The notes under the pieces: generated by a model
Told to the model about the DNA's origin: nothing
The model's database searches: none
Seen by the model: only the letters and a program-made list of their open reading frames with translations
Assembly (NCBI RefSeq): GCF_010667655.1
Contig: NZ_WHZU01000003.1
Span: 147,971-211,970, forward strand
Direction of reading: 5' to 3'
DNA from: Bifidobacterium saimiriisciurei
Lineage (GTDB): Bacteria > Actinomycetota > Actinomycetes > Actinomycetales > Bifidobacteriaceae
Length of the DNA: 64,000 nt
Position numbers and translations under genes: made by a program
Part shown: positions 26,501 through 35,364 of the stretch, in pieces
Position numbering within the stretch: position 1 is the stretch's first letter
How the letters are laid out: each line of letters starts with the position of its first letter

Positions 26501-29500
26501 ATGGTCGAGGTGCACGGCGTTGAGCAGTCCCTCGATGACCGGGAAGCCATGCACGTACACGGAGCCGAGCGCCGCGTAGATGGCCGGCCACGCCGGGCCG
26601 ACGAGCGCGTCGGGCGCGATGCGAGACGGCACGAGGCTGGCCGGCAGCGCGCCGCCGGTGGCGGCCTCGTGGTCGAAGCCGAGGTTGGCGCTCAGCGTGT
26701 ACGTAGCATGGGCCTGGCCGAACGGATACGTCGTCGTGTCGGCGACCTTCTCGATTTCAGGCATGGCGGTGAGCTTGTCGCCGGTGATGGCGGTGTTGCC
26801 GATGCCGGCGGTGTCGGCCAGCATGCGGTACACGTGCTCGGGCAGGCGATCGCGGTCGACGACCGGGAACAGGCCGGTCTCATCGCCGTTCACGTTGAGC
26901 GGGATGACGATGTCGCGCACGGCGTGCTTGCTCCTGCCACCGTCGGGATCGTTGTCCCAGTAAGTGTCGAGATGGATGTCGAGGTCGAACTTCTCGACGG
27001 CGCCCTCCTCGCCGACCTTGCGAATCTCGTAGTATTCGTCGCCGACCTTGGTGCCGTAGGCGGGGTTGGCCATGAGATGGCCGACCCAGGAGATGTTCGG
27101 GCTCTTGCGGATGAACTCCTCGGCGGAGGTCGAGTCGCCGAGCGTGGAGAAGGCGGCGGGGGATTCGGCGCCAGCGGCGGCCGAGGCCTCGTTGACGCGC
27201 TCGACCATGGCGGACTCGAAACGGCCGAGGATGCTGGCGATCGGCTCGTCCACGGTGGTGATGGCGGCCACGGAGATCGGACCGGGGATGATGCGCACGG
27301 AGTCGGCGGAGTAGCGCGGGTCCTCGGACTGCCACAGCTGGTCCTGGCCCCACCAGCGCAGCAGGTCGTTGTCGATGACCGGCACGAACGGCATGGGCTT
27401 CGGGTATTCGCGAACCAGCACGGGGAACCATGCCACGTCGCTCGGCACCACGGTGATCTCGTCGGACTGCGGGTAGGCGTCCTTGAGCCTCTTCAGCGCG
27501 GCGGCCGGTTCGAGCACGTCGTCGCGGCCGGTGAACAGCGACTCGAACTCGCCGGACTCCTGGTCGCGCACACGGGCCTCGATGCGCTGCAGCAGGTGCA
27601 GGAAGCGGTCGGCGTAGGTCTCGTCGGCCCACGGGTAGGACAGGTCGGCGAAGCGCTTGGCCCACGCGTAGTAGGTCATGGTGTCGAGGTCGCCGAAGTA
27701 AGGCTTGGCGGTCTTGTTCAGCGCGGCGATGATCTCGTCGCGGCGCTCGTCAAGCTCCTCGGGGTGCTTCATGACGCGCACGAGCAGACGGCCGCACACG
27801 GCGGAGGAGTTCTCCACCTCGTAGATGTCGGCGTGCAGGTGGCTCAGGCCCGAGGCCACGCCGCCGACGGACTTGCCGGACGGCACCCAGCGCTCGCCGA
27901 GCGGGGCGAACGGGTCGGCGTCCTTGTCGGCGCCGGTGATGCCGGGGGTCTCGACGAGCAGCTGCTTGACCTGCGGGCTGGTGTGAGCCTCCTTGGCGGT
28001 CATGGCGGCGGTGCCGACGAGCACGCCGTCGACCGGCATGAGCGGCAGGTCGTAGGCACGCGACCACTGGCCGGTGATGTAGTCGGCCGCGCGTTCGGGC
28101 GTGCCGGCGCCGCCGCCGACGACGAGCACGAGGTTCGTCTGCTCGCGCACTTCGGCGTAGGTGCTCATGAGCAGGTCGTCAAGCGACTCCCAGGAATGGT
28201 GGCCGCCGGCCGCGCCGCCCTCGACCTCGATGAGGACCTTCGTGGGGGCCACGGCCTTGGCGATGCGCACGACCTGCCGGATCTGGTCGACGGTGCCGGG
28301 CTTGAAGCTCACGTAGGGGAAGCCGTCGGCGTTGAGCGTGCGGATGAGATCCTCGGCCTCGTCCAGCTCGGGGATGCCGGCGGAGACGACCACGCCGTCG
28401 ATGGGCGTGCCCGAGGCGCGCTTCTTCGGCACGATGCGCTGCGAGCCGAACTGCAGGTTCCACAGGTAGCGGTCCATGAACATGGCGTTGAACTCCACGG
28501 TGCGGCCTTCCTCGAGCTCCTCCTCGAGCTTGGCCACATGGCGGTCGAACACCTCGGCGGTCACCTGGCCGCCGCCGGCGAGCTCGGCCCAGTATCCGGC
28601 GTTCGCGGCCGCGGCCACGATCTCCGGGTCCACGGTGGTGGGCGTCATGCCGGCGAGCAGCACCGGGGGCTTGCCGGTGAGGTCGCTGAACGCGGTGCGC
28701 ACCTTCGGACCGGCCGGGGTCTCGACGACGCGCGGCGCGTAGCGGGTCCAGTTCTGGGTGCGGGCCGGCTCGCTCTCAAGCGCCGAGAGCGTGGTTCGGG
28801 CGTCCGCGGTGGAGGCATCCACCACGCCGACGCCGGTGCCCTGGGCCACGGTGCTCAGCAGCTTGCCGACCACGGTGCCGGGGCCGAAGTCCACGACCCA
28901 CAGCTTGCCCGGGTCGGTGGATTCCAGGGCCTCACGCACGCGGGCGGCCCAGTCCACATGGTTGAGCAGCACTTCGGCGGCGAGCAGGCGGGCGCGGCCG
29001 GCGTCCAGTCCGCACTCGCGGGCCCAGGCCACGGCCTGCTCCACGCCGTCGGCCATGATCGGGCTGTGGAACGGCAGGGTCACGTCAAGGTATTCGAGCG
29101 TGGGGTCGAACACGCGGCCGCCGCGCACCTTCTCCTCACGCAGCTTGGCCTGGTGGCGGTGCTCCTTGCCCACCTCGATCTCGAAGGAGGCGAGGTCCTC
29201 CGGGTAGCCGGAGAGCACGTAGTGGTTGCCGGAGTTGGTCACGGCCACGGAGATCGGGCCGCGCGGGTTGACCACGCGGGCCACGAGCGCGTCGATCTGC
29301 TCGCGGGTCACGCCCTTGACGGACAGCATCGGGGTGGCGTCGCCGCTGCGGCTGGCGAGCGCGCTGCTGCGGGCCTGTCGGGTGCCGGCCACGCCGATCA
29401 GCGTGGCGATCGCCAGGATCTCGTCGATGGCGTCGGATGCGGCGTCGATGGAGCCGGCCTCCTGCATGGCCCTGACCATGTGCACGGCGAGGATGCCCTG

Positions 29501-29872
29501 CGAGTGGCCGAGCACTGCCACGGGGCGGGCGGCGGAAACATCATAGCCGAGGTCGGCGGCGTCAAGCAGCGCACCGAGCTGAGCGAGGGCGATGCCGGGC
29601 ACGCTGGCGGGCGCGTCCGCCGCGGCGCCGAGACGGGCCGGGTTCGGTTCGAAGCCGAACAGGTCGACCGGGCGTCCGGTGGTGGCGAGCAGTTCGGCGG
29701 AGACGGGCGTGAGCAGTCGCTGGGCCGCGGCGGCGTGGCCGTGCAGCGTCTCGGCGAGCGCGGGGTTCTGCAGTTCGTCGGCGAGCGCGACCGGCCACGG
29801 CGTGGACTGGCCTGCGAATGCCAGTGCATGCGGCTGTTCGGCAAGACGGCTCAGGAAGAATTCGTTGGTCAT
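20519..29872 (-). CDS. fas: Type I fatty acid synthase (multidomain)
   Basis: The 3117-residue megasynthase makes long-chain acyl-CoA from acetyl- and malonyl-CoA. Domains in order (approximate residues) are acetyltransferase (GHSQG, 121), enoyl reductase (LLAGMTPTTVDP, 404), dehydratase (MaoC-like SGDFNPIHTSHRGA, 1234), malonyl/palmitoyl transferase (GHSLGEYNALSA, 1441), an Ala/Pro linker and ACP (GVSSRRNQ, 1834), ketoreductase (2140), and ketosynthase (active Cys in VSACATAAVS, 2757; GHAKGG later). The start at 29872 (MTNEFFLSRL) has AAGGA 7-8 nt upstream; ATG at 29875 is possible. There is no phosphopantetheinyl transferase domain, consistent with the separate acpS. It is last in the birA-accC-accD-fas run. 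Confidence 0.97.
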   Translation of the reverse strand: MTNEFFLSRLAEQPHALAFAGQSTPWPVALADELQNPALAETLHGHAAAAQRLLTPVSAELLATTGRPVDLFGFEPNPARLGAAADAPASVPGIALAQLGALLDAADLGYDVSAARPVAVLGHSQGILAVHMVRAMQEAGSIDAASDAIDEILAIATLIGVAGTRQARSSALASRSGDATPMLSVKGVTREQIDALVARVVNPRGPISVAVTNSGNHYVLSGYPEDLASFEIEVGKEHRHQAKLREEKVRGGRVFDPTLEYLDVTLPFHSPIMADGVEQAVAWARECGLDAGRARLLAAEVLLNHVDWAARVREALESTDPGKLWVVDFGPGTVVGKLLSTVAQGTGVGVVDASTADARTTLSALESEPARTQNWTRYAPRVVETPAGPKVRTAFSDLTGKPPVLLAGMTPTTVDPEIVAAAANAGYWAELAGGGQVTAEVFDRHVAKLEEELEEGRTVEFNAMFMDRYLWNLQFGSQRIVPKKRASGTPIDGVVVSAGIPELDEAEDLIRTLNADGFPYVSFKPGTVDQIRQVVRIAKAVAPTKVLIEVEGGAAGGHHSWESLDDLLMSTYAEVREQTNLVLVVGGGAGTPERAADYITGQWSRAYDLPLMPVDGVLVGTAAMTAKEAHTSPQVKQLLVETPGITGADKDADPFAPLGERWVPSGKSVGGVASGLSHLHADIYEVENSSAVCGRLLVRVMKHPEELDERRDEIIAALNKTAKPYFGDLDTMTYYAWAKRFADLSYPWADETYADRFLHLLQRIEARVRDQESGEFESLFTGRDDVLEPAAALKRLKDAYPQSDEITVVPSDVAWFPVLVREYPKPMPFVPVIDNDLLRWWGQDQLWQSEDPRYSADSVRIIPGPISVAAITTVDEPIASILGRFESAMVERVNEASAAAGAESPAAFSTLGDSTSAEEFIRKSPNISWVGHLMANPAYGTKVGDEYYEIRKVGEEGAVEKFDLDIHLDTYWDNDPDGGRSKHAVRDIVIPLNVNGDETGLFPVVDRDRLPEHVYRMLADTAGIGNTAITGDKLTAMPEIEKVADTTTYPFGQAHATYTLSANLGFDHEAATGGALPASLVPSRIAPDALVGPAWPAIYAALGSVYVHGFPVIEGLLNAVHLDHLIRLEVTEDELLAHTGDTISLTSWAEDYFESASGRVVTIHVTHAAADGTVLANETERFAIRGRAYSDALPAEAPDFGGIDAETLDTPRRLLRRVKVVAPGEMTAFARTSGDFNPIHTSHRGAAVSGLAAPLVHGMWLSATAQHAVQAVDDKGAHYEIAGWTYNMYGMVQLNDEVEISVERVGKVSHGGMVLEVTSRIDGNIVSRGTAIVRAPKSAFVYPGQGIQKQGMVLDERAKSAAARDVWERADKLTRAKLGFSILAVVRDNPKELTANGVTYRHPDGLLNLTQFTQVALATVAFAQTARLRETGSDIWPAYFAGHSLGEYNALSAFANVIPLETVLELVFHRGSTMHHLIPRDAQGRSNYRMGALRPNQFGVDDAHVKEYVESVAEKSGEFLQIVNYNLAGQQYAVAGTIAGLKALKADAARRVAEYGGKPAFMLVPGIDVPFHSTLLRKGVPEFRDKLDALLPKHIDYRGRLVGRYIPNLVATPFEMTKEFAAKILEVVPSERIKAALDDDAVWQSYAEDDQKLGRLLLTELLSWQFASPVRWIETQALLFGEPAKGGLGVEEYVEVGLGNAPTLANLGTKTLRLPDFKNRKVTVYNVGRDEGRVYMTDSDSLVPEEEPAEAPAAEQQAAPAAAPAAAAAPASAPAAAAAPDSAVGQLGSAVSGPVEDLPFKASDAIGVLMAYSTKIRLDQIGANDTTDTLTNGVSSRRNQLLMDISSELGVASVDGAAEATLPQLAQIVNKVAPNYKPFGPVLSDAIRDRMRSLFGAAGVKPAHIRDRVTGTWQLGEGWVAAVTAALLLDTREGASSRGDDLAKLPTGAVANAAAADKLIDDAVVLVGQTKGVAVSKPNAGGSAGGAVVDSAALDAFAEKVTGANGVLASTARFVLNELGVAAPVAAPGEDENAAVVEAVNAELGADWPKQVEPRFDANKAILFDDRWASAREDLARAFYNNDADALNGSFLGLGQAVADEAKWFAAKATDNADAFARIAEQALEPASDDETASRFAGDVAVVTGVAPNSIAAQVVNGLLAGGATVIATSHSFKPSVKAWAKQTYREHAAGDAKLWLVPANLSSYRDVDELVAWVGNVQKKVNGATTTILKPAYEPSLFFPFAAPPVHGTLADSGELFESQARLMLWGVERAIAGLSRIGADTDVQHKLHVVLPGSPNRGIFGGDGAYGEVKSAFDAIVNRARAEKVWSGRVTFAHPKIGWVRGTGLMGGNDPLVAVVERHGIHTYSTADMAVKLLDLADAEARAKAVEAPLDVDLTGGLGNEPIDIKALRAEAMADAAKAEAAENEETAERPAEAAAKGETIKALPTPHVPHQAPVDLADWTNVTAKPEDEIVIVSVGELGPWGSGRTRFEAELGIHSDGEVDLSAGAILELAWNMGLLTWNDSPNPGWYDTDGNLVPEEDIAERYHDEVVARSGIRPFEEGMGDDYKDGADEEEAEVYLDHDVTFSVPTRDIAEEYVKLDPKHTDIAPDAESGEWNVTRHAGSMVRVPRRATMTRTVGGQFPKGFDPLKWGIPASMVGDVDKIALWNIVTTVDAYLSAGFTPAEILQSIHPSQVASTQGTGFGGMMSMRKLYLDRFLNHEIPTDILQEALPNVVAAHVMQSYIGGYGNMIQPVSACATAAVSLEEGADKIALGKADFVVTGAIDDIGVESVIGFGNMNATANSQEMYDKGIDARFFSRANDRRRGGFLESQGGGTILLTRGDIALRLGLPVAGVVGFIHSYADGAHTSIPAPGLGALAAGRGGKDSKLVHDLAKLGVTPDDIAVVSKHDTSTNANDPNESELHNTLAHAIGRTDGNPLFVISQKTLTGHAKGGACIFQVNGLTQLFNSGVIPANASLDCVDPKLRRDDHMVWLRSPLHVGRVKAGLATSLGFGHVSGFAAIVNPGAFEASVANTAGADALDEWRRHANARLAAGQRRLEEGMMGRAALYEPIDNRRFREDGTKLADGGRYDSHEVEKAMLLNPDARLGVSGYYEA

Positions 29873-29953
29873 CATGTGTTCCTTATGGTCTGTTGGTTGA
29901 TTCAAGTCTTGGGTTGCGGGGCGGCGTGACATCGCTGCGGTCATGCCCGACGG

Positions 29954-31552
29954 TCACATCGGCTGGTTGCCGTGGTGCTTGCCGGTCAGGCGGCGACGCC
30001 GCTTGGTGGAGAGGAGCCTGAGCGATCGTTCGATGACGTCGCGCGTCTGTTCGGGGTCGATCATCGCGTCGATCTCGCCCATTTCGAGCGAGAGGTTGGC
30101 GTTCACGGTGGTCTTCTCGTAGTCGTCGGCCAGGCGCTGTCGCAGGGCGTTGACGTCCTGTCCGGCCTCCTTGGCCTTCTGCAGGTCCTTGCGGTGGATG
30201 ATGTTCACCGCGCCGGCCGCGCCGAGCACGGCGATCTGCGAGCTGGGCCACGCCACGTTCACGTCGGCGCCGATGGCCTTGGATCCCATCACGATGTATG
30301 AGCCGCCGAACGCCTTGCGCAGGATGACGGTGATCATCGGCACCTGCGCGTTGGCGTACGCGTAGATGACCTTGGCGCCGCGGCGGATGATGCCGCTGTG
30401 CTCCTGGTCGGCGCCGGGCTTGTAGCCGGGCGTGTCCACGAGCGTGATGACGGGCAGGTTGAACGCGTCGCACAGCCGCACGAACCTTGCCACCTTTTCG
30501 GAGGCCTCGACGTCGAGGATGCCGGCCAGCACGTTCGGCTGGTTGGCGACGACGCCGACGGGACGGCCGTCGATGCAGGCGAAGCCGACGACGGCGGACT
30601 GGGCGTAGAGCTCCTGCACCTGCACGAACTCGCCGTAGTCGACGATGCAGCGGATCACGTCGAGCACGTCGTACGGCTGACGGTCGTTGTCGGGCATGAT
30701 GGTGCCGATACGCTTGGCGGCCTCCTGCTCGGCGTGGCCGGACGCGTACGCGTAGGTCGGCGCCTGCTCGTCGCTGTTCGACGGCAGGTAGGCGAGCACG
30801 GTGCGCGCGTAGTCGATGGCGTCGGCCTCGTCCTCGCCGAGGTAGTGGGCCACGCCGGACTTGGCGTTGTGCACGTAGCCGCCGCCGAGCTCGTCCATGC
30901 TGATCGTCTCGCCGGTCGCGGCCTTGACCACGTCGGGGCCGGTGACGAACATGTTCGAGTTCTCCTTGGTCATGATGATGAGGTCGGTGAGCGCCGGGCA
31001 GTAGACGGCGCCGCCGGCGCAGGGGCCGAGGATCAGCGAGATCTGCGGGATGAAGCCGCTGGCCTCGCAGGTCTTGCGGAAGATGTGGCCGTACTGGGCG
31101 AGCGCGGCCACGCCGTCCTGGATGCGCGCGCCGCCGGAGTCGATGAGCGCCACGACGGGGATCTTCAGGTCGATGGCCATGTCCATGAGGTGGCAGATCT
31201 TGCGTCCCTCGGCCAGTCCCATGGTGCCGCCGCGCACGGAGAAGTCCTGCGCGTAGACGGCGACCTTGCGGTCGTAGATCTTGCCGAAGCCGGTGATGAC
31301 GGCGGCGCCGGCCTTGCCGGCGTTGATGTCGCCGCCGTTGAAACGTCCGATCTCCTCGAACGTGTCGGTGTCGAACAGCAGGTCGAGCCGTTCGCGCGCC
31401 GTGTACTTGCCCTTGGCGTGCTGGCGCTTGACGGCGTTCGCCTCGGCGTCGCGCGCGAGCTCGGCCGCGCGCGCGATGGCCTCGCGCACCGGCTGGTGCC
31501 GGGCGGCGGCCGCGTTCGTCAGGTCGACGGAGACTCCCAGCGTATCGGTCAT
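29954..31552 (-). CDS. accD: Acyl-CoA carboxylase carboxyltransferase (beta) subunit
   Basis: The 532-residue carboxyltransferase moves CO2 from carboxybiotin to acetyl- or propionyl-CoA. It shows the N-domain DSGGARIQDGV and LGPCAGGAVYCPALTDLIIM, and the C-domain DTPGYKPGADQEHSGIIRRGAK and GSKAIGADVNVAWP. It starts one base after the accC stop and ends 81 bp before fas, so all three should be one transcript. The single-polypeptide beta form is of the propionyl-CoA carboxylase type. Acyl specificity cannot be read reliably; malonyl-CoA supply to FAS is inferred from the operon. Confidence 0.95.
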   Translation of the reverse strand: MTDTLGVSVDLTNAAAARHQPVREAIARAAELARDAEANAVKRQHAKGKYTARERLDLLFDTDTFEEIGRFNGGDINAGKAGAAVITGFGKIYDRKVAVYAQDFSVRGGTMGLAEGRKICHLMDMAIDLKIPVVALIDSGGARIQDGVAALAQYGHIFRKTCEASGFIPQISLILGPCAGGAVYCPALTDLIIMTKENSNMFVTGPDVVKAATGETISMDELGGGYVHNAKSGVAHYLGEDEADAIDYARTVLAYLPSNSDEQAPTYAYASGHAEQEAAKRIGTIMPDNDRQPYDVLDVIRCIVDYGEFVQVQELYAQSAVVGFACIDGRPVGVVANQPNVLAGILDVEASEKVARFVRLCDAFNLPVITLVDTPGYKPGADQEHSGIIRRGAKVIYAYANAQVPMITVILRKAFGGSYIVMGSKAIGADVNVAWPSSQIAVLGAAGAVNIIHRKDLQKAKEAGQDVNALRQRLADDYEKTTVNANLSLEMGEIDAMIDPEQTRDVIERSLRLLSTKRRRRLTGKHHGNQPM

Positions 31553-31553
31553 C

Positions 31554-33455
31554 TCAGGCCTCCTTTCCGTCGGTCGGATGCGTTTCGCCGGCCGTCTCGC
31601 CGCCGGCCGCGGCGGCGTCGGCGTCGCGATGATGTTCGTTCGTCGCGCCTTCGATGTCCATCGAGACGAGCGTCTGGCCGGGGTCGACGCCGTCGGCCAC
31701 GCCCACGCTGATCTCCTTGATGACGCCCTTGGCGGGCGCGTACACGTAGTTCTCCATCTTCATGGATTCGAGCACGACGAGCAGGTCGCCCTTGTCGACC
31801 GTCTGGCCTTCGGCCACGTTGATGCGCGTGACGACGGCCTGCATGGTGGCGACGATGATGCCGGAGCGTGCGGCGTCGTCCGTATGACGGGTGTTCTCGC
31901 CGACGTCGTGCAGTCCGGTGCCGCGCAACGGCTGGGTGGGCCGGCGCGGGCCGCTCGCGCCGCGACCGGAGCCGATGCCCGCAAGCAGATCGGAGGGAAC
32001 GGCGAGCTTCACTCGCTTGTTGTCGACCTCCACGTTGAACGTCTCCATGGAGGGGCGGCGTTCGTCGCGGCCGCTCACCGAGGCGGGCTGGCCGGCGGAC
32101 ACGGCCTGCGGCTTGGCATTGAGGTAGTTGCGCTCCAGCCACTTGGTGGTCACCTCGAACGGATGGCCGTTCTCTGCGGTGAAGTCGGGGTTGGTGAAGA
32201 TCTTCTGGAACAGGCCGGCCGGGGTGGGCACGCCCTCGATGCTCAGCTCGCGCAGGGCGCGGCGCACGCGGGCGACGGCGGCGAGACGGTCCTGGGCGGT
32301 GACGATGACCTTGCCCATCATGGAGTCGTCCTTCGGGGAGACGGTGTCGCCCACCTCCACGCCGGTGTCGATGCGGATGCCGGGGCCGGACGGCCAGGTG
32401 ATGGATTCGATGGTGCCGGAGCTGGGCGTGAGGTTCGTGGCCGGGTCCTCGCTGGTGATGCGCAGCTCGAACGCGTGTCCGCGCGGGGCGGGCGCCTTGG
32501 TGAGCTCGCCGCCGTCGGCGATGATGAGCTGCTCGCGCACGAGGTCGAGGCCGCTGACCTGCTCGCTGACCGTGTGCTCCACCTGGAGCCTCGGGTTGAC
32601 CTCCATGAAGTAGACGCGGCCGGCGGGCGTGACGAGGAACTCGCAGGTGCCGAGGCCCACGTAGTCCACGGTGTTGAACAGGCGTTCGGAGAAGCCTTCG
32701 AGCTGGGCGCGCACGTCGGCGGTGAGGAACGGGGCCGGCGCCTCCTCGACGAGCTTCTGGTTGCGGCGCTGCACGGAGCAGTCGCGCGTGGAGTAGACGG
32801 TGAAGTTGCCGTGGCTGTCGCGCCCGGACTGCGTCTCCACGTGACGGGCCTTGTCGACGAACTTCTCGATGAAGTAGTCGCCGAGGTCGCCGCCCTGCAG
32901 GGCGTCGTGGTTGAGGTAGAACTGGCGCAGCTCGTCGTCGTTGTGGATGAGCGTGATGCCGCGCCCGCCGCCGCCGTCGGCCTTCTTCATCATGACCGGG
33001 TAGCCGTTCGCGTTGGCGAAGTCGAGCAGCGTGCGCATGTCGGTGACCGGCTCGGCCAGGCCCGGCACGACCGGCACCTTGGCGCGCGCGGCCACCTTGC
33101 AGGCGCTGATCTTGTCGCCGAGTTCGTCGAGCGCCTCGGGCTTGGGACCGACCCATGAGATGCCGGCGTCCTGCACCTTGCGCGCGAACGACGAGAACTC
33201 GGAGAGGAAGCCGTATCCCGGATGCAGCGCGTCGGCGCCGGAACGCCTGGCGATGTCGACGATGAGGTCCTCGTTGAGATACGTCTTGAGGTTCGTGTCG
33301 CCGGAGAGCAGATACGCCTCGTCGGCCATCTGCGCGTACATGGCGTCACGGTCCTGCTCGGCGTACACGGCGACCGTGCCGATGCCCATCTCCTGGGCGG
33401 TTCGCACCACACGCAGGGCGATCTCCCCGCGGTTGGCGATCAACAGTTTTCGCAT
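31554..33455 (-). CDS. accC: Acyl-CoA carboxylase alpha subunit (biotin carboxylase + BCCP)
   Basis: The 633-residue fusion begins MRKLLIANRGEIALRVVRTA. The biotin carboxylase ATP-grasp domain includes KADGGGGRGITL and EVNPRLQVEHTVSE. A linker rich in Arg/Gly/Pro follows (about 470-520). The C-terminal biotinyl domain has ESMKMEN with the biotin-accepting Lys near residue 566. Biotin is attached by the BirA encoded immediately upstream. The C-terminal ~40 residues after the lipoyl-like fold are Ala/Glu-rich. Confidence 0.95.
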   Translation of the reverse strand: MRKLLIANRGEIALRVVRTAQEMGIGTVAVYAEQDRDAMYAQMADEAYLLSGDTNLKTYLNEDLIVDIARRSGADALHPGYGFLSEFSSFARKVQDAGISWVGPKPEALDELGDKISACKVAARAKVPVVPGLAEPVTDMRTLLDFANANGYPVMMKKADGGGGRGITLIHNDDELRQFYLNHDALQGGDLGDYFIEKFVDKARHVETQSGRDSHGNFTVYSTRDCSVQRRNQKLVEEAPAPFLTADVRAQLEGFSERLFNTVDYVGLGTCEFLVTPAGRVYFMEVNPRLQVEHTVSEQVSGLDLVREQLIIADGGELTKAPAPRGHAFELRITSEDPATNLTPSSGTIESITWPSGPGIRIDTGVEVGDTVSPKDDSMMGKVIVTAQDRLAAVARVRRALRELSIEGVPTPAGLFQKIFTNPDFTAENGHPFEVTTKWLERNYLNAKPQAVSAGQPASVSGRDERRPSMETFNVEVDNKRVKLAVPSDLLAGIGSGRGASGPRRPTQPLRGTGLHDVGENTRHTDDAARSGIIVATMQAVVTRINVAEGQTVDKGDLLVVLESMKMENYVYAPAKGVIKEISVGVADGVDPGQTLVSMDIEGATNEHHRDADAAAAGGETAGETHPTDGKEA

Positions 33456-33518
33456 AGGGTCCTTCGGTTCGTGGATTCGTGTTTTCGTATTGGATATTGA
33501 GGTATGAGGATTCGGGTC

Positions 33519-34508
33519 TCAGGCGGCCGCCATCGGCATGACACCCGGCATCGGCATGACGCCGACGTCGCCGGTCGTGACGACGTGGGTCTCGCCGGCA
33601 TCGTCGCGGATGGTCAGCGAGGCGTCGGGATTGATGGCCGTCGCCGTGCCGTGGACGCTGCCGCCGTCGGCGAGCCGCGCCTCGACGCGGCGGCCGAGCG
33701 TCCAGCTCACGGCCTCGATTTCGCGCAGCACGCCGGCCACGCCGGCCTTCGGATCGGCGTAGAGGCGTTCGAGGCGTTCACGCAGGTGGCGGACGATGCC
33801 GGCCATCAGCGCGTCGCGCAGCGTCGCATAGCCGGGCAGGCCGTCGTAGTGCAGCTGCAGCGACGTGGCGATGTCGGTCGGCAGGTCGTCCCGCGGCACG
33901 AACAGGTTCAGTCCGATGCCGATGACCACGGCCGACCAACGCTCGTCGACGGGAACGAATTCGCTGAGCACGCCGGCCAGCTTGCGCCCATCGCAGAAGA
34001 TGTCGTTCGGCCATTTGATGGTGAGCTTCCCCCGTTCGGCGCCGTCGTCGCCGACAATCGCCGTGAATTCGTATTCGCCGGCGGCGTCACGCATGGCGTC
34101 GAGCACGGCGAGGCCGGCGCTCATGGTGATCCAGCCGCCCATCGAGGCGCCGATGAGCGCGGTGGGCGCGGGCACGGCGAACGATGCGAGCAGCGACTGG
34201 CCCGGCCGGTTGTACCAGACGCGTCCGAGACGGCCGTGGCATTTGGTCTGCGTGTCCGAGACGGCCACGGCGACCGGCAATGCATGCGATGCGGCGGCGT
34301 TCGTCTTCGTCGCGTCGGCGGTGGCCCCGGACTCCCCGCCGTACAGGTTCGCGATGCGGGACACGGCATCCCCACCGTGCGCTCCCGCCGCGATGTCGCG
34401 GGTCATCATCGTGTTGGTGGAATCGACCGTATCCAGAATCGTCAGCGAATCCGCCTCGGCGGCGGTTCGCGGGGCGGGCGCCCGCCAGACAAAGTCATGA
34501 ATCGGCAT
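33519..34508 (-). CDS. birA: Biotin-[acetyl-CoA carboxylase] ligase
   Basis: The 329-residue ligase activates biotin as biotinyl-AMP and attaches it to AccC. It shows LDTVDSTNTMM, GRLGRVWYNRPGQSLLASF, TIKWPNDIFCDGRKLAGVL (catalytic Lys) and GIGLNL. There is no N-terminal helix-turn-helix, so it is a monofunctional class I ligase. The start at 34508 (MPIHDFVWRAPAP) is chosen by homology; the Shine-Dalgarno is weak and a further in-frame ATG lies at 34592. It is divergent from bioY and upstream of accC. Confidence 0.93.
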   Translation of the reverse strand: MPIHDFVWRAPAPRTAAEADSLTILDTVDSTNTMMTRDIAAGAHGGDAVSRIANLYGGESGATADATKTNAAASHALPVAVAVSDTQTKCHGRLGRVWYNRPGQSLLASFAVPAPTALIGASMGGWITMSAGLAVLDAMRDAAGEYEFTAIVGDDGAERGKLTIKWPNDIFCDGRKLAGVLSEFVPVDERWSAVVIGIGLNLFVPRDDLPTDIATSLQLHYDGLPGYATLRDALMAGIVRHLRERLERLYADPKAGVAGVLREIEAVSWTLGRRVEARLADGGSVHGTATAINPDASLTIRDDAGETHVVTTGDVGVMPMPGVMPMAAA

Positions 34509-34575
34509 ATTCGCCACGCTATCAATCCGCGCGGGTGCGACGGAATCCCGAAAGCGACAAAATCCACCGCCGGTT

Positions 34576-34593
34576 TTTGTACGTTCATACAAA
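34576..34593. promoter_or_regulatory. Palindrome in the birA-bioY divergent region
   Basis: TTTGTA-CGTTCA-TACAAA is a perfect palindrome with 6-bp arms. It lies between the divergent birA and bioY genes, a place where a biotin-responsive repressor would act. No biotin regulator gene is in the window, so the assignment is positional. Confidence 0.4.
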
Positions 34594-34741
34594 CGGTTCC
34601 GTAAGGCCGTTTCCTATGCTGGATTACCAGCGGTCATCTCTTACGTAAAATACTTGATTTTTCAACGTTTTTGACAATCACGACCGTAGAACGTTTGACG
34701 TACGGGCATCATTGCCGACGTCACCTTATGAAGGGATTTGT

Positions 34742-35353
34742 ATGATTTCACAACACCATCGTCCTGCCCTCGATCGCATCGCCCGGACGGCGGACGCCGC
34801 CGGCGCGCGGCGTCTGCTGGTCTCGGGAGCCAGGGCGCTGCTGTTCGCCGGCCTGATGTGGACCGCTGCGGCCGCCGGCGAGATCCCGGTGCCGGGCACG
34901 CCGGTTCCGATCACGATGCAGACGTTCGTGCTGATGCTGGCCGCGCTCACGCTCAGCTGGCGCGAGGCCGCGGGCGCGGTGGCCACGTATCTGACGGCCG
35001 GCGCCATGGGTCTGCCGGTGTTCGCGGGCGGCGCGTCCACGCTGGCGCTGGTCGGTCCGAGCGCCGGCTTCCTCATCGGGTTCCTGCCCGCAGTGACCAT
35101 CACGGCGCTGACGCGCGGCGAGGCTCGCACCGATTCGGCGAGGGGCCGCGTGCTGACGGCGTTGCGTTATTTCGGCGCCATCGTGCTCGGCGTGATCGTG
35201 GTGCTCTACCCGTTCGGCGCGTTCGTGCAGTCGGTGCTGACCGGCGTGCCGTTCGCCGCCGTGATGACGGCGTCGTTGGGATTCCTCATCGGCGACCTGC
35301 CCAAGGCCGTCATCGTGTCGGCCGTCTGCGCCGGCCTCGCCCACCGCAAATAA
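34742..35353 (+). CDS. bioY: Biotin uptake protein BioY (ECF S-component)
   Basis: The 203-residue membrane protein is a substrate-binding S component. It has about six TM segments with the BioY signatures IPVPGTPVPITMQTFVLMLA and GAMGLPVFAGGASTLALVGPSAGFLIGF. No BioM/BioN genes are adjacent, so it must use shared ECF energising subunits or act alone. The start at 34742 has GAAGGGA 6 nt upstream. Linkage to birA and acc genes ties biotin import to its consumer. Confidence 0.95.
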   Translation: MISQHHRPALDRIARTADAAGARRLLVSGARALLFAGLMWTAAAAGEIPVPGTPVPITMQTFVLMLAALTLSWREAAGAVATYLTAGAMGLPVFAGGASTLALVGPSAGFLIGFLPAVTITALTRGEARTDSARGRVLTALRYFGAIVLGVIVVLYPFGAFVQSVLTGVPFAAVMTASLGFLIGDLPKAVIVSAVCAGLAHRK

Positions 35354-35364
35354 TCTCGCTTTCC

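Noticed and set aside
20588..29929. Very long open frames on the plus strand opposite fas (1768 and 1328 codons)
   Set aside because: They are antisense to an unmistakable multidomain FAS, have no family motifs and have the Val/Gly/Arg/His/Asp composition expected from reading the complement of high-GC third-position codons.
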